Source: Streptomyces sp. WAC05374
Lineage (GTDB): Bacteria > Actinomycetota > Actinomycetes > Streptomycetales > Streptomycetaceae
DNA: 64,000 nucleotides
Direction: 5' to 3'
NCBI RefSeq assembly: GCF_004353505.1
Contig: NZ_SMNQ01000019.1
Span: forward strand, 1 to 64,000
Part shown: in pieces, positions 1 through 9,212 of the stretch
How positions within the stretch are numbered: the stretch's first letter is position 1
Layout of the letters: every line of letters starts with the position of its first letter
Made by a program: the position numbers and the translations under genes
Notes under the pieces: model-generated
The model's input: the letters and a program-made list of their open reading frames with translations, nothing else
Database searches by the model: none
Told to the model about the DNA's origin: nothing

Positions 1-279
1 CCCCCGGGCACGGCCGCGCCCTCGGCCGCCCCGAGCGCGCCCGGCACGCCGGAACCGCCGGCCCGCGCGGGGTCCACCGCCGGGCCGGCCACCGACCCCG
101 TGCCGGCCGACCCCGGCGTCGCGGTCGCCGAGCTCGCCGTGGCGGCCCGGCGGACCGCCGACGCGCACGCCGCCGCCCTGGAGGCCGCCCCGCCCGAGTA
201 CGCCCGGCTGCTGGCGTCCGTCGCGGCCGCGGGCGCCGCGCACGCGTACCTGCTGACCAGCGAAGGGACCCGGTCATGA
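1..279 (+). CDS. C-terminal part of an Ala/Pro-rich protein of unknown function (start lies before the window)
   Basis: The reading frame is open from base 1 to the TGA at 277-279, giving the last 92 residues of a longer protein. The first 40 or so visible residues are rich in Pro, Ala, Gly and Ser and look like a disordered linker. They are followed by an Ala-rich helical segment with the residues AYLLTSEGTRS at the end. The stop overlaps the ATG of the next gene by 4 bases (ATGA), so the two are probably translated together. I do not recognise the family. Its coupling to a ferritin-like DUF4439 gene is the only functional clue. Confidence 0.7.
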   Translation, partial: PPGTAAPSAAPSAPGTPEPPARAGSTAGPATDPVPADPGVAVAELAVAARRTADAHAAALEAAPPEYARLLASVAAAGAAHAYLLTSEGTRS

Positions 280-698
280 GCGAGGCCGCCCTGGAGGCCG
301 CGCAGGCGGCGCTCGCCGCCGAACACGCGGCGGTGTACGGGTACGGGGTCGTCGGCGGCCGGGTCGGCGACGCGCGGGCGGCGGAGGCCGGTGCCGCGCA
401 CGCCGCGCACCGCGCCCGTCGGGACGCGCTGGCACGGGCCGTGCGCGACCTGGGCGGGAGGCCGGCCGCGTCCGCCGCCGCCTACGCGCTGCCGTTCCCG
501 GTGGCGGACGCGGCGGCGGCGGTCCGGCTCGCCGCCGAGCTGGAGGACCGGATCGCGGGCGTGTACTCCGACCTCGTACGGGCCGCCGAGGGCCCGCTGC
601 GGCGGGATGCGGCGAGCGCGCTGCGGGAGGCCGCGGTGCGGGCCGTGCGGTGGCGCGGCAGCGGCGTAGCCTTTCCTGGGCTCGCCGAGCGATCGTGA
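276..698 (+). CDS. DUF4439 ferritin-like domain protein
   Basis: This 140-residue Ala-rich, all-helical protein begins with a helix carrying an E-H pair (residues 16-17) followed by Y-G-Y, and has a second acidic/aromatic helix near residues 88-100. This pattern is typical of the actinobacterial DUF4439 family, a predicted four-helix ferritin-like fold. No function is established for the family that I know of, and I cannot see a complete di-iron ligand set, so metal binding is uncertain. The gene starts inside the stop codon of the upstream gene (ATGA overlap). In Streptomyces this family usually sits in the neighbourhood of proS, as it does here. Confidence 0.75.
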   Translation: MSEAALEAAQAALAAEHAAVYGYGVVGGRVGDARAAEAGAAHAAHRARRDALARAVRDLGGRPAASAAAYALPFPVADAAAAVRLAAELEDRIAGVYSDLVRAAEGPLRRDAASALREAAVRAVRWRGSGVAFPGLAERS

Positions 699-745
699 GC
701 CCGGGCTACTGTGAGCCCCGGCTTTCGAGAGGGAACAACGCACGC

Positions 746-1639
746 ATGGGTTTTGAACCGCCGCAGCGACTGGTGCGGGCTCTCGGCGAGACGTACGGGG
801 ACGCGGCCGCGGGCGACTGGCTCGCCCGGCTTCCGGAGCTCGCCCGGCAGGCCGTGGACCTGCGGCGGCTGGACGTCGAACGGGTCATCGCGCCCGGTGG
901 CCGCAGCAGCCTCGTCGCGCTCGTACGGCTCCCGGACGGCACGCCGGGCGCCCTGAAGGTGGCGCCGCCGTTCGCCGCGCCGGACCTGGAGCGGGCGGCC
1001 CTCGCGCACTGGAACGGCTTCGGGGCGGTGCGGCCGCTGGACCCGGACGGGCCGGACCTGCTGCTGGAGCGGCTGCACGCGGACGTGAGCCTGCGCTCCC
1101 TGCCGGAGGCCAAGGCGCTGCTGGAGGCCGCCGGCACGGTGCGGCGGCTGTGGGTGGCCCCGCCGGAGGGCCACGGGTTCGAGTCGGTCGCGGAGCGGAC
1201 CGCCCGGCAGGCGGAGGCCATGCGGGCGGTGAAGGACGCGGGGACGGCCGAGCTGGTGTCGGCGGCGCTCGGCGCCCGCGACGAGCTGGTCGCCGACGCC
1301 CCGGAGGAGCTGCTGCTGCACGGCAACTTCCGGCAGGGCAAGGTCCTGGCCGGGGACCGGGCACCCTGGCTCGCGGTCGGCCCGGAGCCGCTGGTCGGCG
1401 AGCGGGCGTACGACCTGGCCCGGCTGGTCCGCGACCGGGTCGAGGACCTGGTCGCGGCGGCCTCGGGCGCCACCGCCGGGCGGCGCCGGGTGAACAAGCT
1501 GGCCGACTCCCTCGACGTGGACCGTGAGCGGTTGCGCGGCTGGACGCTGTTCCGGGCGGTGGAGTCCGGCACGCGGGCCCTGTCGGCGGGGCGGCGGCAG
1601 GACGGCGAGCTGCTCCTGGAATTCGCGAGCTGGCTCTAG
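746..1639 (+). CDS. Aminoglycoside-phosphotransferase-fold protein, predicted catalytically inactive
   Basis: The 297-residue protein resembles the APH(6)/streptomycin 6-kinase family over its whole length. The segments RSSLVALVRLPDGTPGALK, PWLAVGPEPLVGERAYDLA and the C-terminal LFRAVESG correspond to the nucleotide loop, the metal-binding loop and the C-terminal helices. Two residues needed for phosphotransfer are missing. The catalytic HGD(L/F)H..N loop reads HGNFRQGKVL, with Asn for the catalytic Asp and no Asn for metal. The following IDPKP metal loop reads VGPEP, with Gly for Asp. I infer a pseudokinase rather than a resistance enzyme. The start is ATG 746 with an AGGGA-type ribosome site; earlier in-frame codons overlap the upstream gene. 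Confidence 0.75.
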   Translation: MGFEPPQRLVRALGETYGDAAAGDWLARLPELARQAVDLRRLDVERVIAPGGRSSLVALVRLPDGTPGALKVAPPFAAPDLERAALAHWNGFGAVRPLDPDGPDLLLERLHADVSLRSLPEAKALLEAAGTVRRLWVAPPEGHGFESVAERTARQAEAMRAVKDAGTAELVSAALGARDELVADAPEELLLHGNFRQGKVLAGDRAPWLAVGPEPLVGERAYDLARLVRDRVEDLVAAASGATAGRRRVNKLADSLDVDRERLRGWTLFRAVESGTRALSAGRRQDGELLLEFASWL

Positions 1640-1709
1640 AACTCCCCATACGGCCCCATTGGTGCGATATTGGGCATATCCCACCCGGCTGACACAGCAG
1701 GGGGTCGTC

Positions 1710-2630
1710 ATGGTCGAGGAACTGCTCACGGCGGCCGCGGTGGCGGGCTCCGCCGCCGCGGTGTACCTGGGAGCCGCCGCCAGGGTCGTCAAGCAGTACG
1801 AGAAAGGCGTCGTGCTCCGGTTCGGCCGGCTCCGGCACGGCATCCGGCCACCGGGCTTCACCCTGGTGGTCCCGTTCGTCGACCGGCTGCACAAGGTCAA
1901 CATGCAGATCGTGACCATGCCGGTGCCCGCACAGGAGGGCATCACCCGCGACAACGTCACGGTCCGGGTGGACGCGGTCGTGTACTTCAAGGTCGTGGAC
2001 GCGGCCGCGGCGATCATCCGTGTCGAGGACTACCGGTTCGCGGTCTCCCAGATCGCACAGACCTCCCTGCGCTCGATCATCGGCAAGAGCGACCTGGACG
2101 ACCTGCTCTCCAACCGGGAGAAGCTCAACCAGGGGCTGGAGCTGATGATCGACAACCCGGCCGTCGAGTGGGGCGTGACCATCGACCGGGTCGAGATCAA
2201 GGACGTGTCGCTCCCGGAGACGATGAAGCGGTCGATGGCCCGCCAGGCCGAGGCCGACCGTGAGCGCCGCGCCCGGGTCATCAACGCCGACGCGGAGCTC
2301 CAGGCGTCGAAGAAGCTGGCCGAGGCGGCGGGCGTCATGTCGGAGACCCCGGCCGCGCTCCAGCTCCGGCTGCTCCAGACGGTGGTGGCGGTCGCCGCCG
2401 AGAAGAACTCGACGCTGGTGCTGCCGTTCCCGGTGGAGCTGCTGCGCTTCCTGGAGCGTGCCGCGCAGAACGCTCCTGCCGTGGACCGGAGCACACCGGC
2501 TCCCCCGCCCCCGTCGCTCCACGTCCACGACCCGCACCTGCACGACCCGCTCGACGCGTTCCGCGCGCCGCAGCCCGCGGAGCCCGAACGCACCCGCGAC
2601 GACGACGCGGGCACGGCGGGCTGCATCTGA
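1710..2630 (+). CDS. SPFH/band-7 (slipin, stomatin-like) membrane protein
   Basis: This 306-residue protein begins with a short hydrophobic segment (about residues 4-24) that would anchor it in the membrane. A classic band-7 domain follows: KQYEKGVVLRFGRL, TLVVPFVDRLHKVNMQ, TRDNVTVRVDAVVYFKV and a helical coiled-coil stretch around MARQAEADRERRARVINADAE. Slipins form oligomeric membrane scaffolds and often associate with NfeD-type proteins, but no nfeD gene is adjacent here. The last 45 residues are Pro/His/Asp-rich and look disordered. The ATG at 1710 has a strong GGGGG ribosome site 6 bases upstream. The gene lies 70 bases after the APH-like gene and may share its transcript. Confidence 0.85.
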   Translation: MVEELLTAAAVAGSAAAVYLGAAARVVKQYEKGVVLRFGRLRHGIRPPGFTLVVPFVDRLHKVNMQIVTMPVPAQEGITRDNVTVRVDAVVYFKVVDAAAAIIRVEDYRFAVSQIAQTSLRSIIGKSDLDDLLSNREKLNQGLELMIDNPAVEWGVTIDRVEIKDVSLPETMKRSMARQAEADRERRARVINADAELQASKKLAEAAGVMSETPAALQLRLLQTVVAVAAEKNSTLVLPFPVELLRFLERAAQNAPAVDRSTPAPPPPSLHVHDPHLHDPLDAFRAPQPAEPERTRDDDAGTAGCI

Positions 2631-2752
2631 CCGGGGCGGGGCCGTGCCCCCACCACGCCCCGCGGTCGGCGTCCGGCCGGGGTGGGGCCGTGCCCACCAC
2701 CCACGTCCCGCACCCGGCGTCCGGCCGGCGTGGGGCAGTGCCCACTGACGAG
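2631..2752. repeat. Intergenic repeat R2: three diverged units with a 48-base period
   Basis: Three imperfect units begin near 2631, 2668 and 2716. Each carries the core GGCGTCCGGCCGGGGTGGGG or a variant, followed by GTGCCCACCACCCACG or a variant. The middle unit is exactly 48 bases. The same element occurs in the opposite orientation at 6477-6581 with the same 48-base spacing. There is no coding potential. It fills most of the 327-base gap between the slipin gene and proS. Confidence 0.75.
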
Positions 2753-2854
2753 CCCTGCGGGACGACTGCCCACAACGGGCGGGGCGAGAGCAGCGAAACG
2801 GCCCGCGACGGGGAGGGCGAGCCCTGCGGGAAGGCTGCCCACAACGGGGCGGGG
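2747..2854. repeat. Intergenic repeat R1: two copies of a 35-40 base element
   Basis: Copies lie at 2747-2787 and 2816-2854 and share GAGCCCTGCGGGA, then CTGCCCACAACGGG and a G/C-rich tail. A third, inverted copy is at 6281-6315. As I recall it, the string CCCGTTGTGGGCAGTCGTCC and variants are common between Streptomyces genes. I treat R1 as a dispersed intergenic repeat of unknown role. Confidence 0.75.
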
Positions 2855-2904
2855 AGGGGCGAGACCAGCAGGACATCGGCTGCCTGGGGCCGGGCAGGAC
2901 GAGA

Positions 2905-2938
2905 CGCGGGCCCGCGCCCCGGGGGGTGCGGGCCCGCG
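2905..2938 (-). terminator. Stem-loop terminator after proS
   Basis: Perfect 11-base arms CGCGGGCCCGC (2905-2915) and GCGGGCCCGCG (2928-2938) enclose a 12-base loop. The structure lies 19 bases beyond the proS stop. There is no U-tract, which is usual for Streptomyces. Confidence 0.7.
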
Positions 2939-2957
2939 CGGCGACGGCGGGGCGGCG

Positions 2958-4652
2958 TCAGGCGCTGAGGCGGGCGATGGCCTCGTCGACCGTCATTTCC
3001 TCGCGCTCACCCGTGCGGCGGTCCTTCAGCTCGACGACGCCCTCGCCCGAGCGCCGGCCCGCGACGAGGATCTTCGGTACGCCGATCAGCTCGGCGTCCG
3101 TGAACTTCACGCCCGGCGACACCCCGGCCCGGTCGTCGACCAGGACGCGCAGGCCGGCCGCCTTCAGCTTCTCCGAGACGTCGAGCGCCAGCTCGGTCTG
3201 GAGCGCCTTGCCGGCCGCGACGACGTGGACGTCGGCCGGGGCGATCTCGCGGGGCCAGCACAGGCCCTGCTCGTCGGCGTGCTGCTCGGCGAGGGCCGCG
3301 ACGGCGCGGGAGACGCCGATGCCGTACGAGCCCATGGTGACGCGGACGGGCTTGCCGTTCTGGCCCAGGACGTCGAGCTGGAAGGCGTCGGCGTACTTGC
3401 GGCCGAGCTGGAAGATGTGACCGATCTCGATGGCGCGGTCGATCTTGAGGTCGGAGCCGCACTGCGGGCAGGGGTCGCCCTCCTCCACCACGACGACGTC
3501 CAGGTACTGGTCGACCTCGAAGTCGCGGCCGGCGACGACGTTCTTCGCGTGCGTATCGGGCTTGTTCGCGCCGGTGATCCAGGCCGTGCCGGGCGAGACG
3601 CGCGGGTCGGCGATGTACCGGACCTTGTCCAGGCCCTGCGGGCCGACGTAACCGCGTACCAGGTCGTCGCGGCCCTCGAAGTCCTCGGCGGTGACCAGCT
3701 CGACGGTGGCCGGGGCCAGGTGGTCCTCCAGCTTGCCGAGGTCGACCTCGCGGTCGCCGGGCACGCCGACGGCGACGATCTCGCCGTCGACCTTGACCAG
3801 CAGGTTCTTCAGCGTGCGGGAGGCCGGGACGTCCAGGTGAGCGGCGAGGGTCTCGATGGTCGGCGTGTCGGGGGTGTCCAGCTCCTCGACCGGGCCGTGC
3901 GCGGTGGGGTCCTCCGGCTCCTGCCGGAAGGTGACGGCCTCGGTGTTGGCGGCGTAGTCGCAGTTCGGGCAGTAGACGAAGGTGTCCTCGCCGGCGGCGG
4001 CCGGGGCCAGGAACTCCTCCGACGCGGAGCCGCCCATGGCGCCCGAGACGGCGGAGACGATCTTGTGCCTGAGGCCCAGGCGGTCGAAGATCTTGATGTA
4101 CGCCTCGCGGTGCAGCGCGTACGACTCGGCCAGGCCCTCGTCCGTGGTGTCGAAGGAGTAGGAGTCCTTCATCTGGAACTCGCGGCCGCGCAGGATGCCG
4201 GAGCGGGGACGCGCCTCGTCGCGGTACTTCGTCTGGATCTGGTAGAGGATCACCGGCAGGTCCTTGTAGGACGTGCACTGGTCCTTGACGAGCTGCGTGA
4301 AGATCTCTTCGTGGGTGGGGCCGAGGAGGTAGTCGGCGCCCTTGCGGTCCTGGAGGCGGAACAGCTCGGCGCCGTACTCCTCCCAGCGGCCCGTGGCCTC
4401 GTACGGCTCCTTGGGCAGGAGGGCGGGCAGCAGGACCTCCTGGGCGCCGATGGCGTCCATCTCCTCGCGCACGACGCGCGAGACGTTCTCCAGGACCTTC
4501 ATGCCCAGCGGCAGCCACGACCAGATGCCCGCGGCGTTGCGGCGTACGTAACCGGCGCGGACGAGGAGTTTGTGGCTGAGCGTCTCGGCGTCCGCCGGGT
4601 CGTCGCGCAGTGTCTTGACCATCAACCGGGACATGCGCTGGACCTGGGCCAT
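2958..4652 (-). CDS. proS: Prolyl-tRNA synthetase (bacterial type with editing insertion)
   Basis: ProRS charges tRNA-Pro with proline in the cytoplasm. The 564-residue length matches the bacterial type with an inserted editing (INS) domain. Class II motif 2 is seen at [21 protein letters not shown] (about 154-174), preceded by GPTHEE (111-116). Motif 3 is [11 protein letters not shown] near residue 440. The INS domain occupies roughly 235-400, after a CPNC pair (C228, C231), with a second CPQC pair later. The start is ATG 4652, followed by the typical [12 protein letters not shown], with an AGGAG site 6-7 bases upstream. Longer in-frame extension upstream is not conserved in character. Two GNAT genes lie just upstream on the same strand (68 bases), so proS may be last in a three-gene unit. 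Confidence 0.97.
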   Translation of the reverse strand: MAQVQRMSRLMVKTLRDDPADAETLSHKLLVRAGYVRRNAAGIWSWLPLGMKVLENVSRVVREEMDAIGAQEVLLPALLPKEPYEATGRWEEYGAELFRLQDRKGADYLLGPTHEEIFTQLVKDQCTSYKDLPVILYQIQTKYRDEARPRSGILRGREFQMKDSYSFDTTDEGLAESYALHREAYIKIFDRLGLRHKIVSAVSGAMGGSASEEFLAPAAAGEDTFVYCPNCDYAANTEAVTFRQEPEDPTAHGPVEELDTPDTPTIETLAAHLDVPASRTLKNLLVKVDGEIVAVGVPGDREVDLGKLEDHLAPATVELVTAEDFEGRDDLVRGYVGPQGLDKVRYIADPRVSPGTAWITGANKPDTHAKNVVAGRDFEVDQYLDVVVVEEGDPCPQCGSDLKIDRAIEIGHIFQLGRKYADAFQLDVLGQNGKPVRVTMGSYGIGVSRAVAALAEQHADEQGLCWPREIAPADVHVVAAGKALQTELALDVSEKLKAAGLRVLVDDRAGVSPGVKFTDAELIGVPKILVAGRRSGEGVVELKDRRTGEREEMTVDEAIARLSA

Positions 4653-4720
4653 GGGGAACTCTCCTGCGGTGAAAAGTGTGATGGCTAGGAGGTTAGCTCC
4701 GTGGCGGGTGCCGAAGGAAA

Positions 4721-5260
4721 TCAGTTCGGCCGGGGCAGCGGCAGCGGCGCGCCCATCACCGCGTACGGCTTCGCCGCGCTGGGGAAGTGGACCTGGCGGG
4801 CGAGGTCCTGGTACCCGAGCGCGCGGTAGAGGAGGCGGGCCGGGTTCTCGACGTCGATGGCCGAGAGGATGGAGCGCGGCTGGCGGGCGGCGTCCGTGAT
4901 GGTGGTGATCAGCTCCCGGCCGATGCCCCTGCCCTGGTAGCCGGGGTGGACGTGGAGCTCGGTGATGACGAAGGAGTCGTCGAGCCAGGAGTCGTTCCCC
5001 TCGCGGACGAGGTAGGGCTGGACGACGGTCGACCACCAGTGGGTGCGGTCGTTGGGCATCCCGTACACGAAGCCGACGAGCCGCCCCTCCGGAGTCGTCG
5101 CGCCGTACGCGCGGGCACCCGGGCTGAGCAGGTGGCGCAGCACGATGTGGCGGCGTACGGCGACCTCGTCCTCGGTCAGTCCGAAGGCGAGGGCCTGTAC
5201 GGCGAGGGCGTCGTCCACGCGTGCGGCGAGGTCGACCGGTCGGACCACGACGTCATCCAT
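4721..5260 (-). CDS. GNAT family N-acetyltransferase
   Basis: This 179-residue single-domain protein has the GNAT acetyl-CoA loop [10 protein letters not shown] near residues 109-118. It is preceded by the beta-4 strand ITELHVHPG and followed by [15 protein letters not shown], a typical motif B region. The substrate cannot be told from sequence. It sits 20 bases after the other GNAT gene and 68 bases before proS, on the same strand, so the three are likely co-transcribed. Confidence 0.85.
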   Translation of the reverse strand: MDDVVVRPVDLAARVDDALAVQALAFGLTEDEVAVRRHIVLRHLLSPGARAYGATTPEGRLVGFVYGMPNDRTHWWSTVVQPYLVREGNDSWLDDSFVITELHVHPGYQGRGIGRELITTITDAARQPRSILSAIDVENPARLLYRALGYQDLARQVHFPSAAKPYAVMGAPLPLPRPN

Positions 5261-5280
5261 ACGACCGAACCCTACAAGCG

Positions 5281-6126
5281 TCAGAACAGCACGCTCATGA
5301 AAGCGCCGACTTCCCGGAACCCCACGCGCCGGTACGCGGCCCTGGCCGGGAGGTTGTAGTCGTTGACGTACAGGGAGACGACCGGCGCCACATCGGCGAG
5401 GGCGTAGCGCAGCACGGCGGCCATGCCGGTCTCGGACAGGCCGCGGCCGCGGTACTCGGGGGCGACCCAGACGCCCTGGATCTGGCAGGCCTGCGGGGTG
5501 GCGGCGCCGATCTCGGCCTTGAAGACGACCTTGCCGTCCTCGATGCGGGCGAAGGAGCGGCCGGCGCCGACGAGTTCGGCGACGCGGGCCTGGTAGAGCA
5601 GGCCGCCGTCACCGGCCATGGGCGAGACGCCGACCTCCTCGGTGAACATGGCCACGCACGCGGGCATGATCACCTCCATCTCGTCCTTGCGGATGCGGCG
5701 CACGTACGGGTCGGGCTCGATGTCCGGGGACGGCCGGTCGGTGACCATCAGCGGCTGGTGGGCGCGGACGTCGCGGGCGGGGCCCCAGCTCGGTTCGAGG
5801 AGGCGCCAGAGCTGGGCGGTGGGTTCGGCGGGGCCGACGATGGAGGAGCAGCGGCGGCCGGCCCGGCGGGCGCGATCGGCGAAGGCGCGGACGGCTTCGG
5901 GGGTGGCGCAGAGGGGGACGAGGTTGGCGCCGGAGTAGCAGAGCGAGCGCAGCCGCCCGTCCGCGTACCAGCCCCACATCTCACCGCCGAGGCGCCAGGG
6001 GTCGAGCCCCGCGACCTGGACGCGGGAGGTGACGAACGCGTTGGCGACGGGCTCGCTCTCCAGGACGGCGAGCGCGGCGCCGAGGTCGCTGGGTTCGAGG
6101 ACCCGGGTGGTGGTCTGCGTCAACAC
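5281..6126 (-). CDS. GNAT family N-acetyltransferase with N-terminal DUF4081-like domain
   Basis: The 281-residue protein has two halves. The N-terminal part (about 1-130) resembles DUF4081, which occurs fused to acetyltransferases in actinobacteria. The C-terminal GNAT domain holds IQGVWVAPEYRGRGLSETGM (about 217-236), the acetyl-CoA loop, and VSLYVNDYNLPARAAYRRVGF, motif B. The start is GTG 6126, with GAGG 7 bases upstream. The product is probably cytoplasmic and its substrate is unknown. It heads the GNAT-GNAT-proS unit. Confidence 0.85.
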   Translation of the reverse strand: MLTQTTTRVLEPSDLGAALAVLESEPVANAFVTSRVQVAGLDPWRLGGEMWGWYADGRLRSLCYSGANLVPLCATPEAVRAFADRARRAGRRCSSIVGPAEPTAQLWRLLEPSWGPARDVRAHQPLMVTDRPSPDIEPDPYVRRIRKDEMEVIMPACVAMFTEEVGVSPMAGDGGLLYQARVAELVGAGRSFARIEDGKVVFKAEIGAATPQACQIQGVWVAPEYRGRGLSETGMAAVLRYALADVAPVVSLYVNDYNLPARAAYRRVGFREVGAFMSVLF

Positions 6127-6280
6127 GAGGGGGCCTCACCATGCGTTCCATACGGGTCCTGGCACTGTACCTGGCGGTGCGGGGGGAACGGCAGGACGCG
6201 GGCGCGGTCCGCGTCACCCGCGCTCCCCCACGGCGGGGCGGCGCCCCTCCCGTGGTCGCCCCTGGGACGGTGCGCCCTTC

Positions 6281-6315
6281 CCCCGTTGTGGGCAGTCGTC
6301 CCGGAGGGACGGGTC
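6281..6315. repeat. Inverted third copy of intergenic repeat R1
   Basis: CCGTTGTGGGCAGTCGTCC with the following GGAGGGACGGG is the reverse complement of the R1 copies at 2747-2854. It lies in the 517-base gap between the GNAT operon and ispG, which otherwise contains only R2 and the hairpin element below and shows no open frame with gene-like composition. Confidence 0.75.
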
Positions 6316-6411
6316 AGCGGTGACCGCCGGTGGGTGGGGGCGTGGCCCCTCCGGGCTCGCCTCCTCGAGGCCGGCGGCCCTGGGTTACGGGCCTGGGAGC
6401 CCGCCCGTCGC

Positions 6412-6454
6412 CTCCCCCAAGCTCTCGGCTTCGCTCGAGCAGGGGGGAACCCCC
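6412..6454. repeat. Imperfect hairpin repeat of a type common in Streptomyces
   Basis: A C5 tract (6414-6418) and a G6 tract (6442-6447) flank AAGCTCTCGGCTTCGCTCG, and a further C5 tract follows. From memory, this AAGCTCTCGGCTTCGCTCGA element is one of the most frequent intergenic repeats in Streptomyces genomes. No function is established that I know of. The alternative pairings of the G tract with either C tract could make it a terminator-like structure. Confidence 0.65.
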
Positions 6455-6476
6455 ACCCTCTGCGGGGGCGACCCTG

Positions 6477-6581
6477 CACGGCCCCACCCCGGCCGGACGC
6501 TGGCTGCGGGACGTGGGTGGTGGGCACGGGCCCGCGTTGGCCGTACGCCGACTGCGGATCGTGGGTGGTGGGCACGGGCCC
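6477..6581. repeat. Inverted copies of intergenic repeat R2 (two units, 48-base spacing)
   Basis: GTGGGTGGTGGGCACGGGCC occurs at 6513 and again at 6561, exactly 48 bases apart. It is preceded by CCCCACCCCGGCCGGACGC in the first unit. This is the reverse complement of the R2 units at 2631-2752. Together with R1, the repeats around the GNAT-proS segment are in mirrored order. Confidence 0.75.
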
Positions 6582-6643
6582 CCCGGGACGGAAAGGCGTG
6601 CGCCCCGGTGTCGGGCGACAGCCGGGGCGCGGGAACGCGTGGG

Positions 6644-7798
<1,155 letters not shown>

Positions 7799-7874
7799 CT
7801 GCTGTGCAACCCCAAGGTGTGGATCGAGGTCCCGAGATCGGCGGGCTCCGCTTCGAGGTTACAGCCCCGTGGTG

Positions 7875-7908
7875 ACGCGGCCGGACACCCCGGGGTGTCC
7901 GGCCGCGT
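7875..7908. terminator. 34-base perfect palindrome between rseP and ispG
   Basis: Seventeen bases on each side of position 7891/7892 are perfectly complementary, centred on ACACCCCGGGGTGT. It starts 3 bases beyond the rseP stop, which fits a transcription terminator for the aroA-dxr-rseP operon. The complete symmetry with no loop would also suit a protein-binding site. Confidence 0.65.
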
Positions 7909-7910
7909 GC

Positions 7911-9212
7911 CTAGGAAATCTTCACCGGGTTGACGATGTCCGCGACCAGCACGAGGAGGGTGAAGCAGATGAAGATACCCGCCACCACATAGGCGACCGG
8001 CATCAGCTTGGCCACGTCGAACGGGCCCGGGTCGGGTCGCCGGAAGACCTTCGCCACGTTGCGGCGCACCGACTCCCACAGCGCTCCCGCGATGTGTCCG
8101 CCGTCCAGCGGAAGCAGCGGCAGCATGTTGAACAGGAAGAGGGAGAGGTTGAAGCCGGCCAGGAGGGTCAGGAACGTGGCGATGATGTTCTGGGTGGGGA
8201 TGTCCAGGTTCATCACCTCGCCGCTGATCCGGGCGGCGCCGACGACACCCACCGGGGAGTCCGCCTTGCGCTCACCGTCGCCGAAGGCGGCGTTCCACAG
8301 GTCGGGGACCTTGGAGGGCAGGGCGACGATGGATTCGACGCCGTTCTCGATCATGTCGCCCATGCGGTCGACCGACTGGCCGAAGCTGAGCGGCAGGATC
8401 TCCGTCTTCGCGGCGAAGCCGAGGTAGCCGGCCGGGACGTACTCGCCCTCGACGACCTCCCCGTCGGCGTCCTTGCGGACCACCTCGTTCTTGATCAGCA
8501 CGGGGTGGAGCGTCACCTCCGCACCGTCGCGGACGACGGTGAGGTCGGCGGGGCCGATGGTGTCGCGGATGCGCTGCGAGAGCGTGGCCCAGTCGTCGAC
8601 CGGCTCTCCGCCGAAGGCGACGATCCGGTCGCCCGGCCGCAGGCCGGCGGCGTGGGCGGGCGAGACGGGGTCGCCCTTGGCGCAGGTGTCGCGCTTCTCG
8701 CTCTGCTCGATGACGCACTTCTGTACGCCGGCGACCTCGGTCGTCTGGGTCGCGTACCCGAACGTCATCGAGACGCCCAGGAAGATCGCGACGGCCAGGA
8801 CCAGGTTCATGAACGGGCCGGCGAACATGACGATGACGCGCTTCCACGGCTTGCGCGTGTAGAACAGCCGCGTCTCGTCGCCCGGCTGGAGCTCCTCGTA
8901 CGCCGCCGAGCGGGCGTCCTCGATCATGCCGCGGAACGGGGAGGTGGAGCGGGCCTCTATGCGGCCGTCGTCCCCGGGCGGGAACATCCCGATCATGCGG
9001 ATGTAGCCGCCGGCCGGGATGGCCTTGATGCCGTACTCCGTCTCGCCCTTCTGCCGCGACCAGAGGGTGGGGCCGAAGCCCACCATGTACTGCGGCACGC
9101 GGATGCCGAAGAGCTTGGCCGTGGACAGGTGGCCGAGCTCGTGCCAGGCGATGGAGAACAGCAGCCCGACGGCGAAGAGCGCGATGCCGAGGATCGTCAA
9201 CAGAATCGTCAT
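7911..9212 (-). CDS. rseP: Site-2 intramembrane zinc metalloprotease (RseP/Rip family)
   Basis: Site-2 proteases cleave anti-sigma factors and other membrane proteins within the bilayer. The zinc motif HELGH (H24, E25, H28) lies in the first membrane helix. A PDZ domain spans about 190-270 ([16 protein letters not shown]). The third zinc ligand region, [13 protein letters not shown], precedes the last helices. At 433 residues it is typical of the actinobacterial branch. Its ATG overlaps the dxr stop by 4 bases, so it is translationally coupled to dxr. The conserved dxr-rseP pairing is known in many bacteria, but the client protein here cannot be named. The symbol follows the family; Rip1 would be an equally valid label. 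Confidence 0.93.
   Translation of the reverse strand: MTILLTILGIALFAVGLLFSIAWHELGHLSTAKLFGIRVPQYMVGFGPTLWSRQKGETEYGIKAIPAGGYIRMIGMFPPGDDGRIEARSTSPFRGMIEDARSAAYEELQPGDETRLFYTRKPWKRVIVMFAGPFMNLVLAVAIFLGVSMTFGYATQTTEVAGVQKCVIEQSEKRDTCAKGDPVSPAHAAGLRPGDRIVAFGGEPVDDWATLSQRIRDTIGPADLTVVRDGAEVTLHPVLIKNEVVRKDADGEVVEGEYVPAGYLGFAAKTEILPLSFGQSVDRMGDMIENGVESIVALPSKVPDLWNAAFGDGERKADSPVGVVGAARISGEVMNLDIPTQNIIATFLTLLAGFNLSLFLFNMLPLLPLDGGHIAGALWESVRRNVAKVFRRPDPGPFDVAKLMPVAYVVAGIFICFTLLVLVADIVNPVKIS

Noticed and set aside
746-1639. Aminoglycoside resistance gene
   Set aside because: The family resemblance is clear, but both phosphotransfer aspartates are replaced, so resistance should not be inferred.
2631-2955. 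CRISPR array suggested by regularly spaced GC-rich repeats
   Set aside because: Units are contiguous 48-base near-copies without unique spacers, and no cas genes are near.
2682-4688. Long plus-strand open frame antisense to proS
   Set aside because: The minus strand encodes a complete ProRS with all class II motifs; the plus frame is a shadow starting in repeat R1/R2 sequence.
6127-6643. Possible small gene in the 517-base gap before ispG
   Set aside because: Frames are broken up by R1, the hairpin element and R2, with no ribosome site and no gene-like codon pattern. I annotate only repeats.
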